From the NCBI GenBank assembly GCA_016712265.1, contig JADJRJ010000030.1, positions 930,001 to 994,000 of the forward strand: 64,000 nucleotides of DNA. Reading direction: 5' to 3'. The position numbers and the translations under genes were made by a program. The notes below the pieces were generated by a model, which was given only the letters and a program-made list of their open reading frames with translations, searched no databases and was not told where the DNA came from. The DNA is from Gemmatimonadota bacterium (GTDB lineage Bacteria > Gemmatimonadota > Gemmatimonadetes > Gemmatimonadales > Gemmatimonadaceae). Shown one piece after another: positions 15,505-23,901 of this stretch; within the stretch, counting starts at the first letter, position 1, and each line of letters begins with the position of its first letter.

Positions 15505-18180
15505 TCACTCGGCACGGAGCACACTGAGCGGGTCCATGCGACTCGCACGCCGCGAGGGACGCCATCCGGCCATCCCTCCTGCCGTCAGGGAGAGCAGCCC
15601 GGCCAACAGGTACGGCGCCGGATCGTGCGGCCCCACCTTGAACAGCAGGGGCGACAACGCGCCGCTCGCGGCCCAAGCCGCGATGAGCCCCACGCCGGCC
15701 CCCAACCCCACCGTGCCCAGGCTGCGCCGCATCATGTCGCGTTGCAGCCCCCCCGGCGTCGCGCCCAGGGCGAGCTTGACCCCGATTTCGTGCGCGCGAT
15801 GGGTCGCATCGTACGCCGCCACGGTGTACAGGCCGAACCCCGCGAGCACCAGGGCCGCGATCCCGAACGCCGAGAGCAGCTGGGCCCCCACGCGAAACGG
15901 CCGGACCTGGGCGTCGACCTGCCCCGCGACAGACTGCACGCGGATCAGCCCGATGCGGCTGTCCTGACGCCGCGCGACGGCGAGGTGGGCCTCGAGGTCG
16001 GCCGACGCCCCCTGGACGCGCACCAGGATGGCCGATCCTCCGGCGTGGTCCCCCTGGGCGTGCGGGATGACAAACTGCGCACTGCGCTCGTCGTCCCCGA
16101 TCGAGTACCGCCGGGTGTTGGCCATCACCCCAACGATCCGCACACACCCGGACTCCACGTCATCCCCGTAGTACAGGCACCGGCCGATCGGCTCGCCGCC
16201 CGGCGCCAGCGCCTGCGCCATCACCTCGTTCACCACCGCCACGCGCGCCGCCCCGCGCGTGTCCTCGTCGAGGAGCGCACGACCGCGCACCACCCGGACC
16301 CCGAGCGTGGCGAAGTACTCCGGATCCGCCTCGGTGAGCGACGGTTGCCCGTCGAGAAAGCGCGGGAGCGTGTCGGACTCGCCACGCACGCGGACCTGGC
16401 GGTTCATCCAGAACGGCACGGTGCTGCTCGCGGCCACCGACTGGACCAATGGGGTGGTCCGAAGCTGCCTCGCCAGGGCCTCCTGCACGGCGGCGCGCTC
16501 GGCCACCGGCACACGCGAGAGATCCGGGAACAGGGCGTAGAGTCCACGGGGGTCGAAGCCCAGTTCCACCCGGGTGGCGTTGAACAGGCTGCGCCCGAGC
16601 ATGGTGGCGCCGACGAGCAGGGCGACGGAGACTGCGGCCTGGAGCGCCACCAGGCCGCTCCGAAGGGCGCCGGCGGAGGTTCCCGCACGCCCGGCCGTCG
16701 CAAAGCCGCCACCGAGGTCCCGCCGCCACAACACCGAGACCGGCGCCAGGCCCGCAAGCAGCCCCGCCCCCGTCGCCGCGACTAACGACACAAGGACGGC
16801 TCGGATGTCCAGGCGCGCAACGTCCAGGTCCGCCTCGGGAAGGATCAGGACGTGGAGCGTCCGCACGAGCGCAGCGGCCAACACCAGCCCGACCACGGCC
16901 CCGCCAAGGCCAAGTGCCCACCCTTCGAGGAGGTGCGCCCGCACCAGCCGCGCCCGGGAGACCCCGAGCGCGAGGCGTACACTCGTCTCGCGCCGACGGG
17001 CGGCCGCCCGATTCAACAACAGGGTCGCGACGTTCGCCGTCGCCATCGCCAGGAGGAGGGCACTCACCGCGAGCGGAAGGAAGGCGACCGCCACGCCCCC
17101 TCGCGTCCCCGGGCCACGTCCCGGGAGCACCGAACCGAGATGCACCACCGATGCGCGATCGAGCGGCGCCACCGCATGCAGGTCGCGATAGAGGGTCGTC
17201 GCTCGCTCGGCGGCGGCGGTAGGCGAGACACCGTCGCGCACACGGACCACGACATTCAGCCACTGCCACGAGGCATCCGTGACCCAGCGCCGATCGCCGC
17301 GCGCCCCGAACGGAGCACGCGAGTGCAGGGGGAGAAAGAGCTCGATCGCCGCGAGCCCAAGGCCGCGAAAGCCGCGCGGCATGACGCCTATCACGGTGAA
17401 CCGCCGCCCGAGGATGTCGACGGACGCGCCGAGCACGTCCGACCGTCCCCCCAGTTCCTGCGTCCAGAACCCATGACTGACGATCACGACGTCGGCCCCA
17501 CCTTCTTGCACCTCGGCGGGGGCAAAGGTGCGCCCCATGAACGGAGCGACCCCAACCACCCGGTAGAAGGCGTCATCGGTGACCATCGCCGACGCCTCGC
17601 GCAGGCTCTCGTCGCGGCCCAGGGTGACTCGGGTGGTGAACCATGCGCCGGCGTCCTGGAACACGTCGCGCGCTCCCTGGAGCGACCGGAAGTCCTGGTA
17701 GCTCCGGGTCTGCTGGACCACCGTCCCGCGGGACGGCACCTCGAAGGTGTGATACACGTGTCCCAGGCGGCCCGCATCGCGGATGTTGGGTGCCGGCCGG
17801 AACATCAGGCGGTCAACGAGGGAGAACATGCTCGCGCTCGCGGCGATCCCCACGGCCAGGATGGCGATGACCACCGCGGTGAAGGTGCGGTGCCGGATCA
17901 GGGAGCGCAGGGCGCCGCGGACATCGTCGGCGAGGGACTGCCAGGCGATCGCCGACCGTTCGCGGCCCACGGTGACGCGATCGAAGTGTCGCAACTCGTC
18001 ACGGGCCGCGTCGACATCCCCGAACTCCTCGGCCGCGATCCGCTGGGCCTCCGCGAGGGGATACCCCTGCCGCTGGAGGTCGCCGGCACGCTGGGCCAGG
18101 TGAAAGGCGATCTCCTCGTCGATTTCCCGGGAGACGCGCCCCCAGTGCCGGGGGAGCACCAGCCAGCGGGGCCGCCTCAC
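15505..18180 (-). CDS. ADOP-family ABC transporter permease (MacB/FtsX duplicated)
   Basis: 891 aa from a GTG at 18180 that overlaps the PadR stop (GTGA); upstream residues in this frame are a shadow of padR. Residues 1-75 form the cytoplasmic helical segment typical of acidobacterial duplicated orphan permeases (EIDEEIAFHLAQRAGDLQRQGYPLAEAQRIAAEEFGD split over the region). A helix follows at about 97-122, then a MacB periplasmic domain with the FWTQELGG and IGVMPRGF motifs, four central helices with RRRETSVRLALGVSRARLVR, a second periplasmic domain, and C-terminal helices ending IGVKLALGATPGGLQRDM and RMDPLSVLRAE. There is no cognate ATPase beside it. Likely efflux or envelope function under PadR control. 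Confidence 0.92.
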   Translation of the reverse strand: MRRPRWLVLPRHWGRVSREIDEEIAFHLAQRAGDLQRQGYPLAEAQRIAAEEFGDVDAARDELRHFDRVTVGRERSAIAWQSLADDVRGALRSLIRHRTFTAVVIAILAVGIAASASMFSLVDRLMFRPAPNIRDAGRLGHVYHTFEVPSRGTVVQQTRSYQDFRSLQGARDVFQDAGAWFTTRVTLGRDESLREASAMVTDDAFYRVVGVAPFMGRTFAPAEVQEGGADVVIVSHGFWTQELGGRSDVLGASVDILGRRFTVIGVMPRGFRGLGLAAIELFLPLHSRAPFGARGDRRWVTDASWQWLNVVVRVRDGVSPTAAAERATTLYRDLHAVAPLDRASVVHLGSVLPGRGPGTRGGVAVAFLPLAVSALLLAMATANVATLLLNRAAARRRETSVRLALGVSRARLVRAHLLEGWALGLGGAVVGLVLAAALVRTLHVLILPEADLDVARLDIRAVLVSLVAATGAGLLAGLAPVSVLWRRDLGGGFATAGRAGTSAGALRSGLVALQAAVSVALLVGATMLGRSLFNATRVELGFDPRGLYALFPDLSRVPVAERAAVQEALARQLRTTPLVQSVAASSTVPFWMNRQVRVRGESDTLPRFLDGQPSLTEADPEYFATLGVRVVRGRALLDEDTRGAARVAVVNEVMAQALAPGGEPIGRCLYYGDDVESGCVRIVGVMANTRRYSIGDDERSAQFVIPHAQGDHAGGSAILVRVQGASADLEAHLAVARRQDSRIGLIRVQSVAGQVDAQVRPFRVGAQLLSAFGIAALVLAGFGLYTVAAYDATHRAHEIGVKLALGATPGGLQRDMMRRSLGTVGLGAGVGLIAAWAASGALSPLLFKVGPHDPAPYLLAGLLSLTAGGMAGWRPSRRASRMDPLSVLRAE

Positions 18181-18524
18181 GCGGCCCCCCCGTCGGCATT
18201 GGCGATGAGCACCGCGCCTACCGCCGCCACGTATCGGCTCCAGCGATCGGTCTCCGTGCGCAGGAGGCGACGCCCGGTTGCGGTGAGCGCGTAGTACCGC
18301 GCGCGTCGGTTGTTCTCGGAGACCCCCCAGCTGCTCGACACGGCGCCGCGCGCCTCGAGCCGATGCAACGCGACGTACAGCGCCCGATCCTCGATGGTCA
18401 GCGCGTCCCGGCTGCTTTCGCGGATCCACCGGGCGACCGCGTACCCGTGTCGTTCGCCCCACAGGAGGGCCCGGAGCACGAGCACGTCCAGCGTGCCCTG
18501 CATCAGCTCGAGATCGTCCGCCAT
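18177..18524 (-). CDS. PadR-family transcriptional regulator
   Basis: 115 aa. The winged-helix PadR core is complete: LMQGTLDVLVLRALLWGERHGYAVARWI, DALTIEDRALYVALHRLEARGAV, then RRARYYALTATGRRLL; the last 20 residues form a dimerising helix. It normally represses its own operon and releases DNA on binding a small ligand. The stop overlaps the ADOP permease start. Upstream are a strong promoter (18552-18581) and a perfect palindrome covering the expected start of transcription (18529-18549), so autorepression is likely. Confidence 0.94.
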   Translation of the reverse strand: MADDLELMQGTLDVLVLRALLWGERHGYAVARWIRESSRDALTIEDRALYVALHRLEARGAVSSSWGVSENNRRARYYALTATGRRLLRTETDRWSRYVAAVGAVLIANADGGAA

Positions 18525-18528
18525 ACCT

Positions 18529-18549
18529 TCCCCGGAAATGTTCCGGGGA
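18529..18549. promoter_or_regulatory. Palindromic operator, probable PadR binding site
   Basis: Perfect 9-bp arms (TCCCCGGAA and TTCCGGGGA) around a 3-nt centre, beginning 5 bp from the padR ATG and covering the predicted +1. Position and symmetry fit a repressor site. It is not the classical ATGT-N8-ACAT PadR consensus. Confidence 0.6.
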
Positions 18550-18551
18550 GC

Positions 18552-18581
18552 AGGCTACAGTGAGTTGGGGCGTCCTGTCAA
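18552..18581 (-). promoter_or_regulatory. Promoter of the padR-ADOP operon
   Basis: Minus strand: consensus TTGACA (18581-18576), an 18-nt spacer, and TAGCCT (18557-18552). Transcription would start inside the palindrome just downstream. This is the best sigma-70-like promoter I see in the window. Confidence 0.6.
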
Positions 18582-18592
18582 GCGCGAAGCCA

Positions 18593-18610
18593 CCCCGACG
18601 GGCGTCGGGG
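18593..18610. terminator. Hairpin downstream of speA (CCCCGAC family)
   Basis: A 7-bp stem (CCCCGAC / GTCGGGG) with a GGGC loop lies 14 nt past the speA stop, between speA and the padR promoter. Same stem core as the hairpins at 10074 and 36073. Confidence 0.55.
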
Positions 18611-18623
18611 CGACCGCGGCCCG

Positions 18624-20594
18624 CTAGCGGGCGGCCTCGCCCTCGAGGTAGGTGTATCCCTCGAGCCCGGCGACGTACTCGGCGATGAAGGTGTTCGCTT
18701 CCTGCCGGGTGAGGTCCCGGGCGTTCCCCACCTTGCGACGGAAGGTGGTGAGCAGGTCGGACGCCGTGAACTCGACGTAGTCGAGCACCTCGGTCACCGT
18801 GTCGCCGCGCACGAGGTGGGTGAGTTCGTACCCGGTGTCCGTAAGACGCACGTGCACCGCGTTGGTGTCGCCAAAGAGGTTGTGCAGGTCCCCCAGGATC
18901 TCCTGGTAGGCCCCCGTGAGGAAGATGCCCAGGATGTAGTCCTCCCCATCGCGGAAATGGTGCAGCTCCAGGCTGGGCTTCCCTTCCTTGCCCCCGACGA
19001 AGCGATCGATCTTGCCGTCGGAGTCGCAGGACATGTCCTGGATCGTCCCCCGGCGATCCGGGCGCTCATCCAGGCGATGAATGGGCATGATCGGGAACAG
19101 CTGGTCGATGGCCCAGCTGTCCGGCAGCGACTGGAAGAGCGAGAAATTGCAGAAGTAGCGGTCGACCCGGCTGGCCTCGACCTGGGGAATGATCTCCTCG
19201 AACCCCTTGCCGTTCTCCAGGACGACCTGGGCGATGCGCGCCATGGTCGCCATATACGTCGTCTCGGCAATCGCTCGGTCGCGGAGGGACAACACCCCGC
19301 TATTGAACAACTGTTGCGCCTTTTCCTTGTCGAACGAGGCGTCGTGGTAGATCTCGATGACCTTGCGCTTGGGCAGCTTTTTCTTTGCCAGCGTGCGGTA
19401 GTCCTCCACCATCTCGTGCAGCAGGATATGGTCGTCCTCAGTCAGCGACGGCTCCGTGAAGTGCCCCTGGGTCTCCACGTCGGTGACGCGGAGCAGCAAG
19501 AGGGCGTGGTGCGCGGTGAGGGCCCGGCCGGACTCGCTGATGATGTGCGGCATCGGGAGTTCGTTCTCCCGACACAGCTCAGCGAACGTGTAAATGACGT
19601 CGCTGGCGTATTCCTGCAGGGTGTAGTTGACGCTGGCCTGGTTGGTGGAGTTGGTCCCGTCGTAGTCGACCCCCAGCCCACCGCCCACGTCCACATGCGT
19701 GATCCCGATCCCCATCTTGTGCAGCTCGATGTAGAAACGGGAGATCTCCTGCAGCCCGGTCTTGATATACCGGATGTCGGTGATCTGCGAGCCGAGGTGG
19801 AAGTGCACCAGCTTGAGGATGTCGGCCTGGCCGAGCTCGCGCAGCCGATCGATGAGCTTCATGAGCTCGGCCGTATTGAGCCCGAACTTGCTCTTTTCGC
19901 CGCCGCTCTGCGCCCAACGCCCAGCGCCCTCGGAGGCGAGCTTGATGCGCACACCAGCGTTGGGACGAACCCCGAGGTCCTCCGCCGCCGCCAGGAGCAC
20001 CTCGAGCTCGGAAAGCTGCTCGACAACAATGAACACATTGTGCCCGAGCTTTTGCCCCATGAGGGCGAGGCGCATGAACTCCTCGTCCTTGTAGCCGTTA
20101 CACACAATGATGTGCTCGGTGCTCTCCGCCAGGCCGAGGACCGCCTGGAGCTCCGGCTTGGAGCCACACTCGAGCCCGACGCCATGTTTCTGGCCGAACT
20201 CGACGATTTCCTCCACCACGTGGCGCTGCTGGTTGACCTTGATGGGGTAGACCGTGGTGTACCCGCCGCCGTACTCCCACTCCTTCATGGCGGCGGCGAA
20301 TCCCTCGCTCAGCGTCTCGATCCGTTTCTGGAGGATGTCCGAGAAACGGAAGAGGACCGGGAGCTGGATCCCCTGCGCCTCGAGGTCGACCGCCAGCTCG
20401 TACAAGTCGACGGCGCGTCCCGTGTGATTGGCGTCCGGTCGGACGACGACGCGTCCCTGCGGGTTGATATCGAAGAAGCCGGCGCCCCATCCCTCGATGT
20501 TGTAGAGGGCGCGGGCGTCCTCCACGGTCCAGGTGGGAGCCGGAGCTTCTGGGGCGGCCGCCGGTGGCGTCGCAGTGGGTCGAGTGCTGGTCAT
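18624..20594 (-). CDS. speA: Biosynthetic arginine decarboxylase
   Basis: 656 aa, matching the large SpeA family (about 630-660 aa). From ATG 20594; a TTG 9 nt upstream is less likely. The TIM barrel has the PLP Lys119 in TTVYPIKVNQQ, the HVDVGGGLGVDYDG phosphate-binding glycines and VHFHLGSQI. The C-terminal beta domain holds DMSCDSDGKID with active Cys523. It converts arginine to agmatine and CO2 in the cytoplasm, the first step of the plant-type putrescine route. No agmatinase or agmatine deiminase is in the window. No clear Shine-Dalgarno. Transcription ends at the hairpin 18593-18610. Confidence 0.95.
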   Translation of the reverse strand: MTSTRPTATPPAAAPEAPAPTWTVEDARALYNIEGWGAGFFDINPQGRVVVRPDANHTGRAVDLYELAVDLEAQGIQLPVLFRFSDILQKRIETLSEGFAAAMKEWEYGGGYTTVYPIKVNQQRHVVEEIVEFGQKHGVGLECGSKPELQAVLGLAESTEHIIVCNGYKDEEFMRLALMGQKLGHNVFIVVEQLSELEVLLAAAEDLGVRPNAGVRIKLASEGAGRWAQSGGEKSKFGLNTAELMKLIDRLRELGQADILKLVHFHLGSQITDIRYIKTGLQEISRFYIELHKMGIGITHVDVGGGLGVDYDGTNSTNQASVNYTLQEYASDVIYTFAELCRENELPMPHIISESGRALTAHHALLLLRVTDVETQGHFTEPSLTEDDHILLHEMVEDYRTLAKKKLPKRKVIEIYHDASFDKEKAQQLFNSGVLSLRDRAIAETTYMATMARIAQVVLENGKGFEEIIPQVEASRVDRYFCNFSLFQSLPDSWAIDQLFPIMPIHRLDERPDRRGTIQDMSCDSDGKIDRFVGGKEGKPSLELHHFRDGEDYILGIFLTGAYQEILGDLHNLFGDTNAVHVRLTDTGYELTHLVRGDTVTEVLDYVEFTASDLLTTFRRKVGNARDLTRQEANTFIAEYVAGLEGYTYLEGEAAR

Positions 20595-20660
20595 GGCGCG
20601 CAATAAGGTAGGGCGGCGGGGCTGCTGATGGTACCGTCCCGTCGGTCACAGGTCCTCTGA

Positions 20661-20966
20661 CCTTTACCGCCGCGAATCCGCGCGCAAGGGATAGGCGTAT
20701 TTCCTGGACTCACCTTCCCCACCGACTCGACGACGCTCGCGCGCGGGCGTTACCTGTCCACCGCGACCGCCAAGTGCACGGAGTGCCACGGGGAAGACCT
20801 TGGAGGCAAGCTCGCCATGGAGGCCGGTCCGGTGGGCACCATGTATGGCCCAAACCTAACGAGTGGCGCCGGCGCCTTGGCGACTACCCGCACACAAACG
20901 GTACGCGGGCCCAGACATGCGCCCGGGCCCGCCTCGACGTCGGCGTGCGACGCGGCTACGGAATAA
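20661..20966 (+). pseudogene. Remnant of a c-type cytochrome gene
   Basis: The 361-bp gap between speA and the S9 peptidase holds an open frame with no start codon. It reads RGRYLSTATAKCTECHGED, then GGKLAMEAGP and YGPNLTSGAG. CxxCH (CTECH, codons at 20775-20789) is the haem c attachment motif, and the following GxDLGGK and APNLTSGxG-like text is typical of small secreted monohaem cytochromes. After NLTSGAG the similarity stops, the distal Met-ligand part is absent and the frame ends at 20966 inside the S9 gene's 3' end. So it is a decayed 5'- and 3'-truncated copy, not a working gene. Confidence 0.6.
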
Positions 20967-23775
20967 TCTTGCGGTTCAGTTGGTCCCGACCCTTCTCCAC
21001 CGCCGGAATCCCCCGCACCATCCACTCCGGCGCCGGCTCGCCCTTGAGCTTGTTGGCAAAGAACTGCTGCATGCGCATGTCGATGTCCTTCTGGTTGGCA
21101 CGCTTGCGCGGATTGTGGCCGTCGCCATTGTAGTTGAGCATATACACCTCCTTCTTCAGGCGACGCAGTCCCACGAACAACTCGATCCCCTGGTACCACG
21201 GCACCGCACCATCGGCGTCATTGTGCATGAACAGCACCGGGGTGGTTACACGATCCAGATGGAAGAGCGGCGAGTTTTCGATGTAGCGCACCGGCGCCTC
21301 CCACAACGACCCGCCGATCCGGCTCTGGGTCTTCTCATACTGGAAGGCGCGGGCCATCCCCGATTCCCAGCGAATGCCGCCATAGGCACTGGTCATGTTT
21401 GCCACAGGGGCATTGGGCACGGCGGCCGCGAACATGTTGGTCTGTGTGATCAAGTACGCACTCTGGTAGCCGCCCCAGCTCTGTCCGGCGATCCCGATCG
21501 CCTTCGGGTTCACGAACCCCCGCGCGATCAGTGATTGCACCCCCGGGACGATCGACTTTACGGCACTGGGGCCGGGCCACCCGATTTCGTAGGTGATGTC
21601 GGGGAAGAAGACGAGGTACCCGAGCGACGTGTACACCGACGGGTTGACGACATTGCGCCCGGTGGGCGCGTTGTAGTTGTGGAGGCCGTCGGAGAGCATC
21701 TCGTAGTAGTACACCACCATCGGATATTTCTTGTTGGCGTCGAAGTCCTCAGGCTTGTAGAGCAGCCCCTTGAGGGTCTCCCCATCGCCACTCGTCCACC
21801 GCACTAACTCAACGGTGGGCCAGGCATAGTCCCGCTGCTGCGGATTGGCGTCCGTGATGCGCGTGGTCCCGGCCAGCGTGGTTCCGGTCCACAGGTTGGG
21901 GAATTCCGCGACGGTCTGCTGCGTCAGCAGGTACTGCTCCGCCTTTCGTGCCCGGGATGGATTCCCGTAGTTGCGGTCGCCAAAGACCAGCCGTTCCGGT
22001 GCCGTGTTGGCCGCGAGGGATTCGCGGTAGAACCCCGATCCCTTGGTCTCATCGTTGAACGCGCGCAGCAGCAGCGGTTGCGCCGGATCGATGAACCGGT
22101 CATCCGGATCGGTGTCGACGACGCGGAAGGTCGTCGTGGCACGGACGCCCGCGGAATCCGTCACCATGCGGGGCGCCCGGACGCCCGCCGGATCGAGCTC
22201 CCAAATATCCCATCGGTCGTAGACCAGGAGTGACCGGTCATCCCGCGTCCAGCCGCCGAGTCCCCAGGCGGGAGCGGTACTCGGCGAGTCGTGGGTTTCC
22301 TGGTCGAACCGCACCCCCTTCAGCGCCGCGGTGAGCGACTTCACCTGACCTGTTGCCACCGTGTAGGCATGCCACTGCCCTTCGGCAAACCAGGTCACGT
22401 ACTTCGCGCCCGGCGAGAGCTGAGCATTGAACTCCAGGCGCTTCGCGACCGGCGACTGCTTTCCCGTCACGAGGTCGGTGAGGTAGACGTCATTGCCGCC
22501 TTCCCCCCACATCGCCTCCACCGCGTACGGCGTATTGGTCGAGAGGAGGGCCACCCGGGCATCGTCGCTCACCGTGGCTTGCGGCAGGTCGTCGGTGGTC
22601 ACGCGCATCGTCTTGCGGGTGCGCAACGCGTGGACGGCCACCCAGGTCCGGTCGCGATCCCGCGCCACCGTGAGCTTCTGCGCTGGCTGCAGGCGGTCGT
22701 CTTCCCAGTGCCACAGGTCGAAGATTGCCTTGTCGGACAGGGAGTCGGTGGGAATCGTGTCGGCCGGCGGATGCCCGATTGCGAACACAATCGCCGATCC
22801 GTCGCGTGTGAACTCCGTTCGTCCGCGATCGCTCGGACTGAGACCATCCACCGATCCGGGCGCGGCCACGAGGGTCGCCGTCGGCGTCCGCACGCCGGCG
22901 TGGTACAGGGCGAAGCGCGGCTTCGCCGCCTTGAACTCTTCGCGATTCGACACAAACGCCACCTGCGTCGCCGCGCGATCCATCACGAGCGACTTGTAGT
23001 CCCCTTCCCCGGCCATCAGCGTTGCCGTCTGCTTTGTCGCGAGCGTGCGAAGGTAGGCACCATCGGACTGCGGGGTGCGCGACGCGACCGTGTACGCCAC
23101 GTACCGCGCGCTGTCGTCCACCGTGTACGACGTCACGTCGCCGATCCGGTCCTCCGTGCCGTCGCGCATGTTGCGTATCACCAGGGTTGATCCATAGTCG
23201 CGACGACGCCGACTGATGGAATCCGCGACCGCACGCACCGCCGATGAGTCCCGCGGGGCGTCGGGTTCGAGCAGGTACACCAGGTACTGGCCCGACTCGC
23301 GCGCGAGGCGGAATGAGCGCACGCGAGGCACCTGCGTAACCTGGCCACTCGCGAGATCCATCACTGAGAGCGACGCTCGCGGCTGTTGTGCGGCCGGACG
23401 TCGCGCGCGTCGCGCGGCGTCGAACTCCGCCATCGGGGCATAGGCGAGAAACACCGCGTAGCGAGAATCCACCGTGACCTGGGCCGGCACCGCGACAAAC
23501 GGGGAGTCGACCCTCACCGTATTCACTGGCCGGCCGGTCCAACCGCGCGGCGCACGATATTCGGTCGTCCCCTGCGTGGCGCGGACGACGACTTCGCCGT
23601 CGCCGACGACCGGAGTGAGCGTGTACACGGCCCACTTGCCATCCGCGGACAGCGCCGCGCCCTGGATCTGCTTCCAGCTGTCGTATGTGTCCTGGGTGAG
23701 GGCACGTTTCCCCTGCGCGGCGACCCCCAGCGGGGTCAGCAGGCAGATGGTCCAACGGACAAACGTCGCGCGCAT
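20956..23775 (-). CDS. Secreted S9 family prolyl oligopeptidase-like peptidase
   Basis: 939 aa from the ATG at 23775, which has GAGGAG 9 nt upstream. The signal peptide (VRWTICLLTPLGVAAQG) directs export. Residues about 25-650 form a beta-propeller of WD-like repeats. The C-terminal alpha/beta-hydrolase domain has the nucleophile in GIAGQSWGGYQSA (Ser about 766), Asp in HNDADGAVPW (about 855) and His in NGDGHNP (about 887). Such enzymes trim oligopeptides in the periplasm. A paralogue with the same layout is at 41768-44632. Divergent from the rhodanese gene with 126 bp between. The 3' end overlaps the cytochrome remnant. Confidence 0.92.
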   Translation of the reverse strand: MRATFVRWTICLLTPLGVAAQGKRALTQDTYDSWKQIQGAALSADGKWAVYTLTPVVGDGEVVVRATQGTTEYRAPRGWTGRPVNTVRVDSPFVAVPAQVTVDSRYAVFLAYAPMAEFDAARRARRPAAQQPRASLSVMDLASGQVTQVPRVRSFRLARESGQYLVYLLEPDAPRDSSAVRAVADSISRRRRDYGSTLVIRNMRDGTEDRIGDVTSYTVDDSARYVAYTVASRTPQSDGAYLRTLATKQTATLMAGEGDYKSLVMDRAATQVAFVSNREEFKAAKPRFALYHAGVRTPTATLVAAPGSVDGLSPSDRGRTEFTRDGSAIVFAIGHPPADTIPTDSLSDKAIFDLWHWEDDRLQPAQKLTVARDRDRTWVAVHALRTRKTMRVTTDDLPQATVSDDARVALLSTNTPYAVEAMWGEGGNDVYLTDLVTGKQSPVAKRLEFNAQLSPGAKYVTWFAEGQWHAYTVATGQVKSLTAALKGVRFDQETHDSPSTAPAWGLGGWTRDDRSLLVYDRWDIWELDPAGVRAPRMVTDSAGVRATTTFRVVDTDPDDRFIDPAQPLLLRAFNDETKGSGFYRESLAANTAPERLVFGDRNYGNPSRARKAEQYLLTQQTVAEFPNLWTGTTLAGTTRITDANPQQRDYAWPTVELVRWTSGDGETLKGLLYKPEDFDANKKYPMVVYYYEMLSDGLHNYNAPTGRNVVNPSVYTSLGYLVFFPDITYEIGWPGPSAVKSIVPGVQSLIARGFVNPKAIGIAGQSWGGYQSAYLITQTNMFAAAVPNAPVANMTSAYGGIRWESGMARAFQYEKTQSRIGGSLWEAPVRYIENSPLFHLDRVTTPVLFMHNDADGAVPWYQGIELFVGLRRLKKEVYMLNYNGDGHNPRKRANQKDIDMRMQQFFANKLKGEPAPEWMVRGIPAVEKGRDQLNRKIIP

Positions 23776-23901
23776 GGGCAACTTCTCCTCACAGGAAGGG
23801 AACGGGCAGACCGCTGGTTGCGCCGACGCGGATCGACCAACTTTACGGCCGCACGCGAACGGAACGCATCACACCACGCCCGCGTTGCGGGAGGGGGCGA
23901 A

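Noticed and set aside
18181..18462. N-terminal extension of the ADOP permease frame
   Set aside because: Overlaps padR in another frame and is Arg-rich noise; the GTG at 18180 fits the family start.
23386..23901. N-terminal extension of the MBL-rhodanese frame
   Set aside because: Lies antisense to the S9 signal peptide and promoter region; a GTG with a good ribosome-binding site is at 23902.
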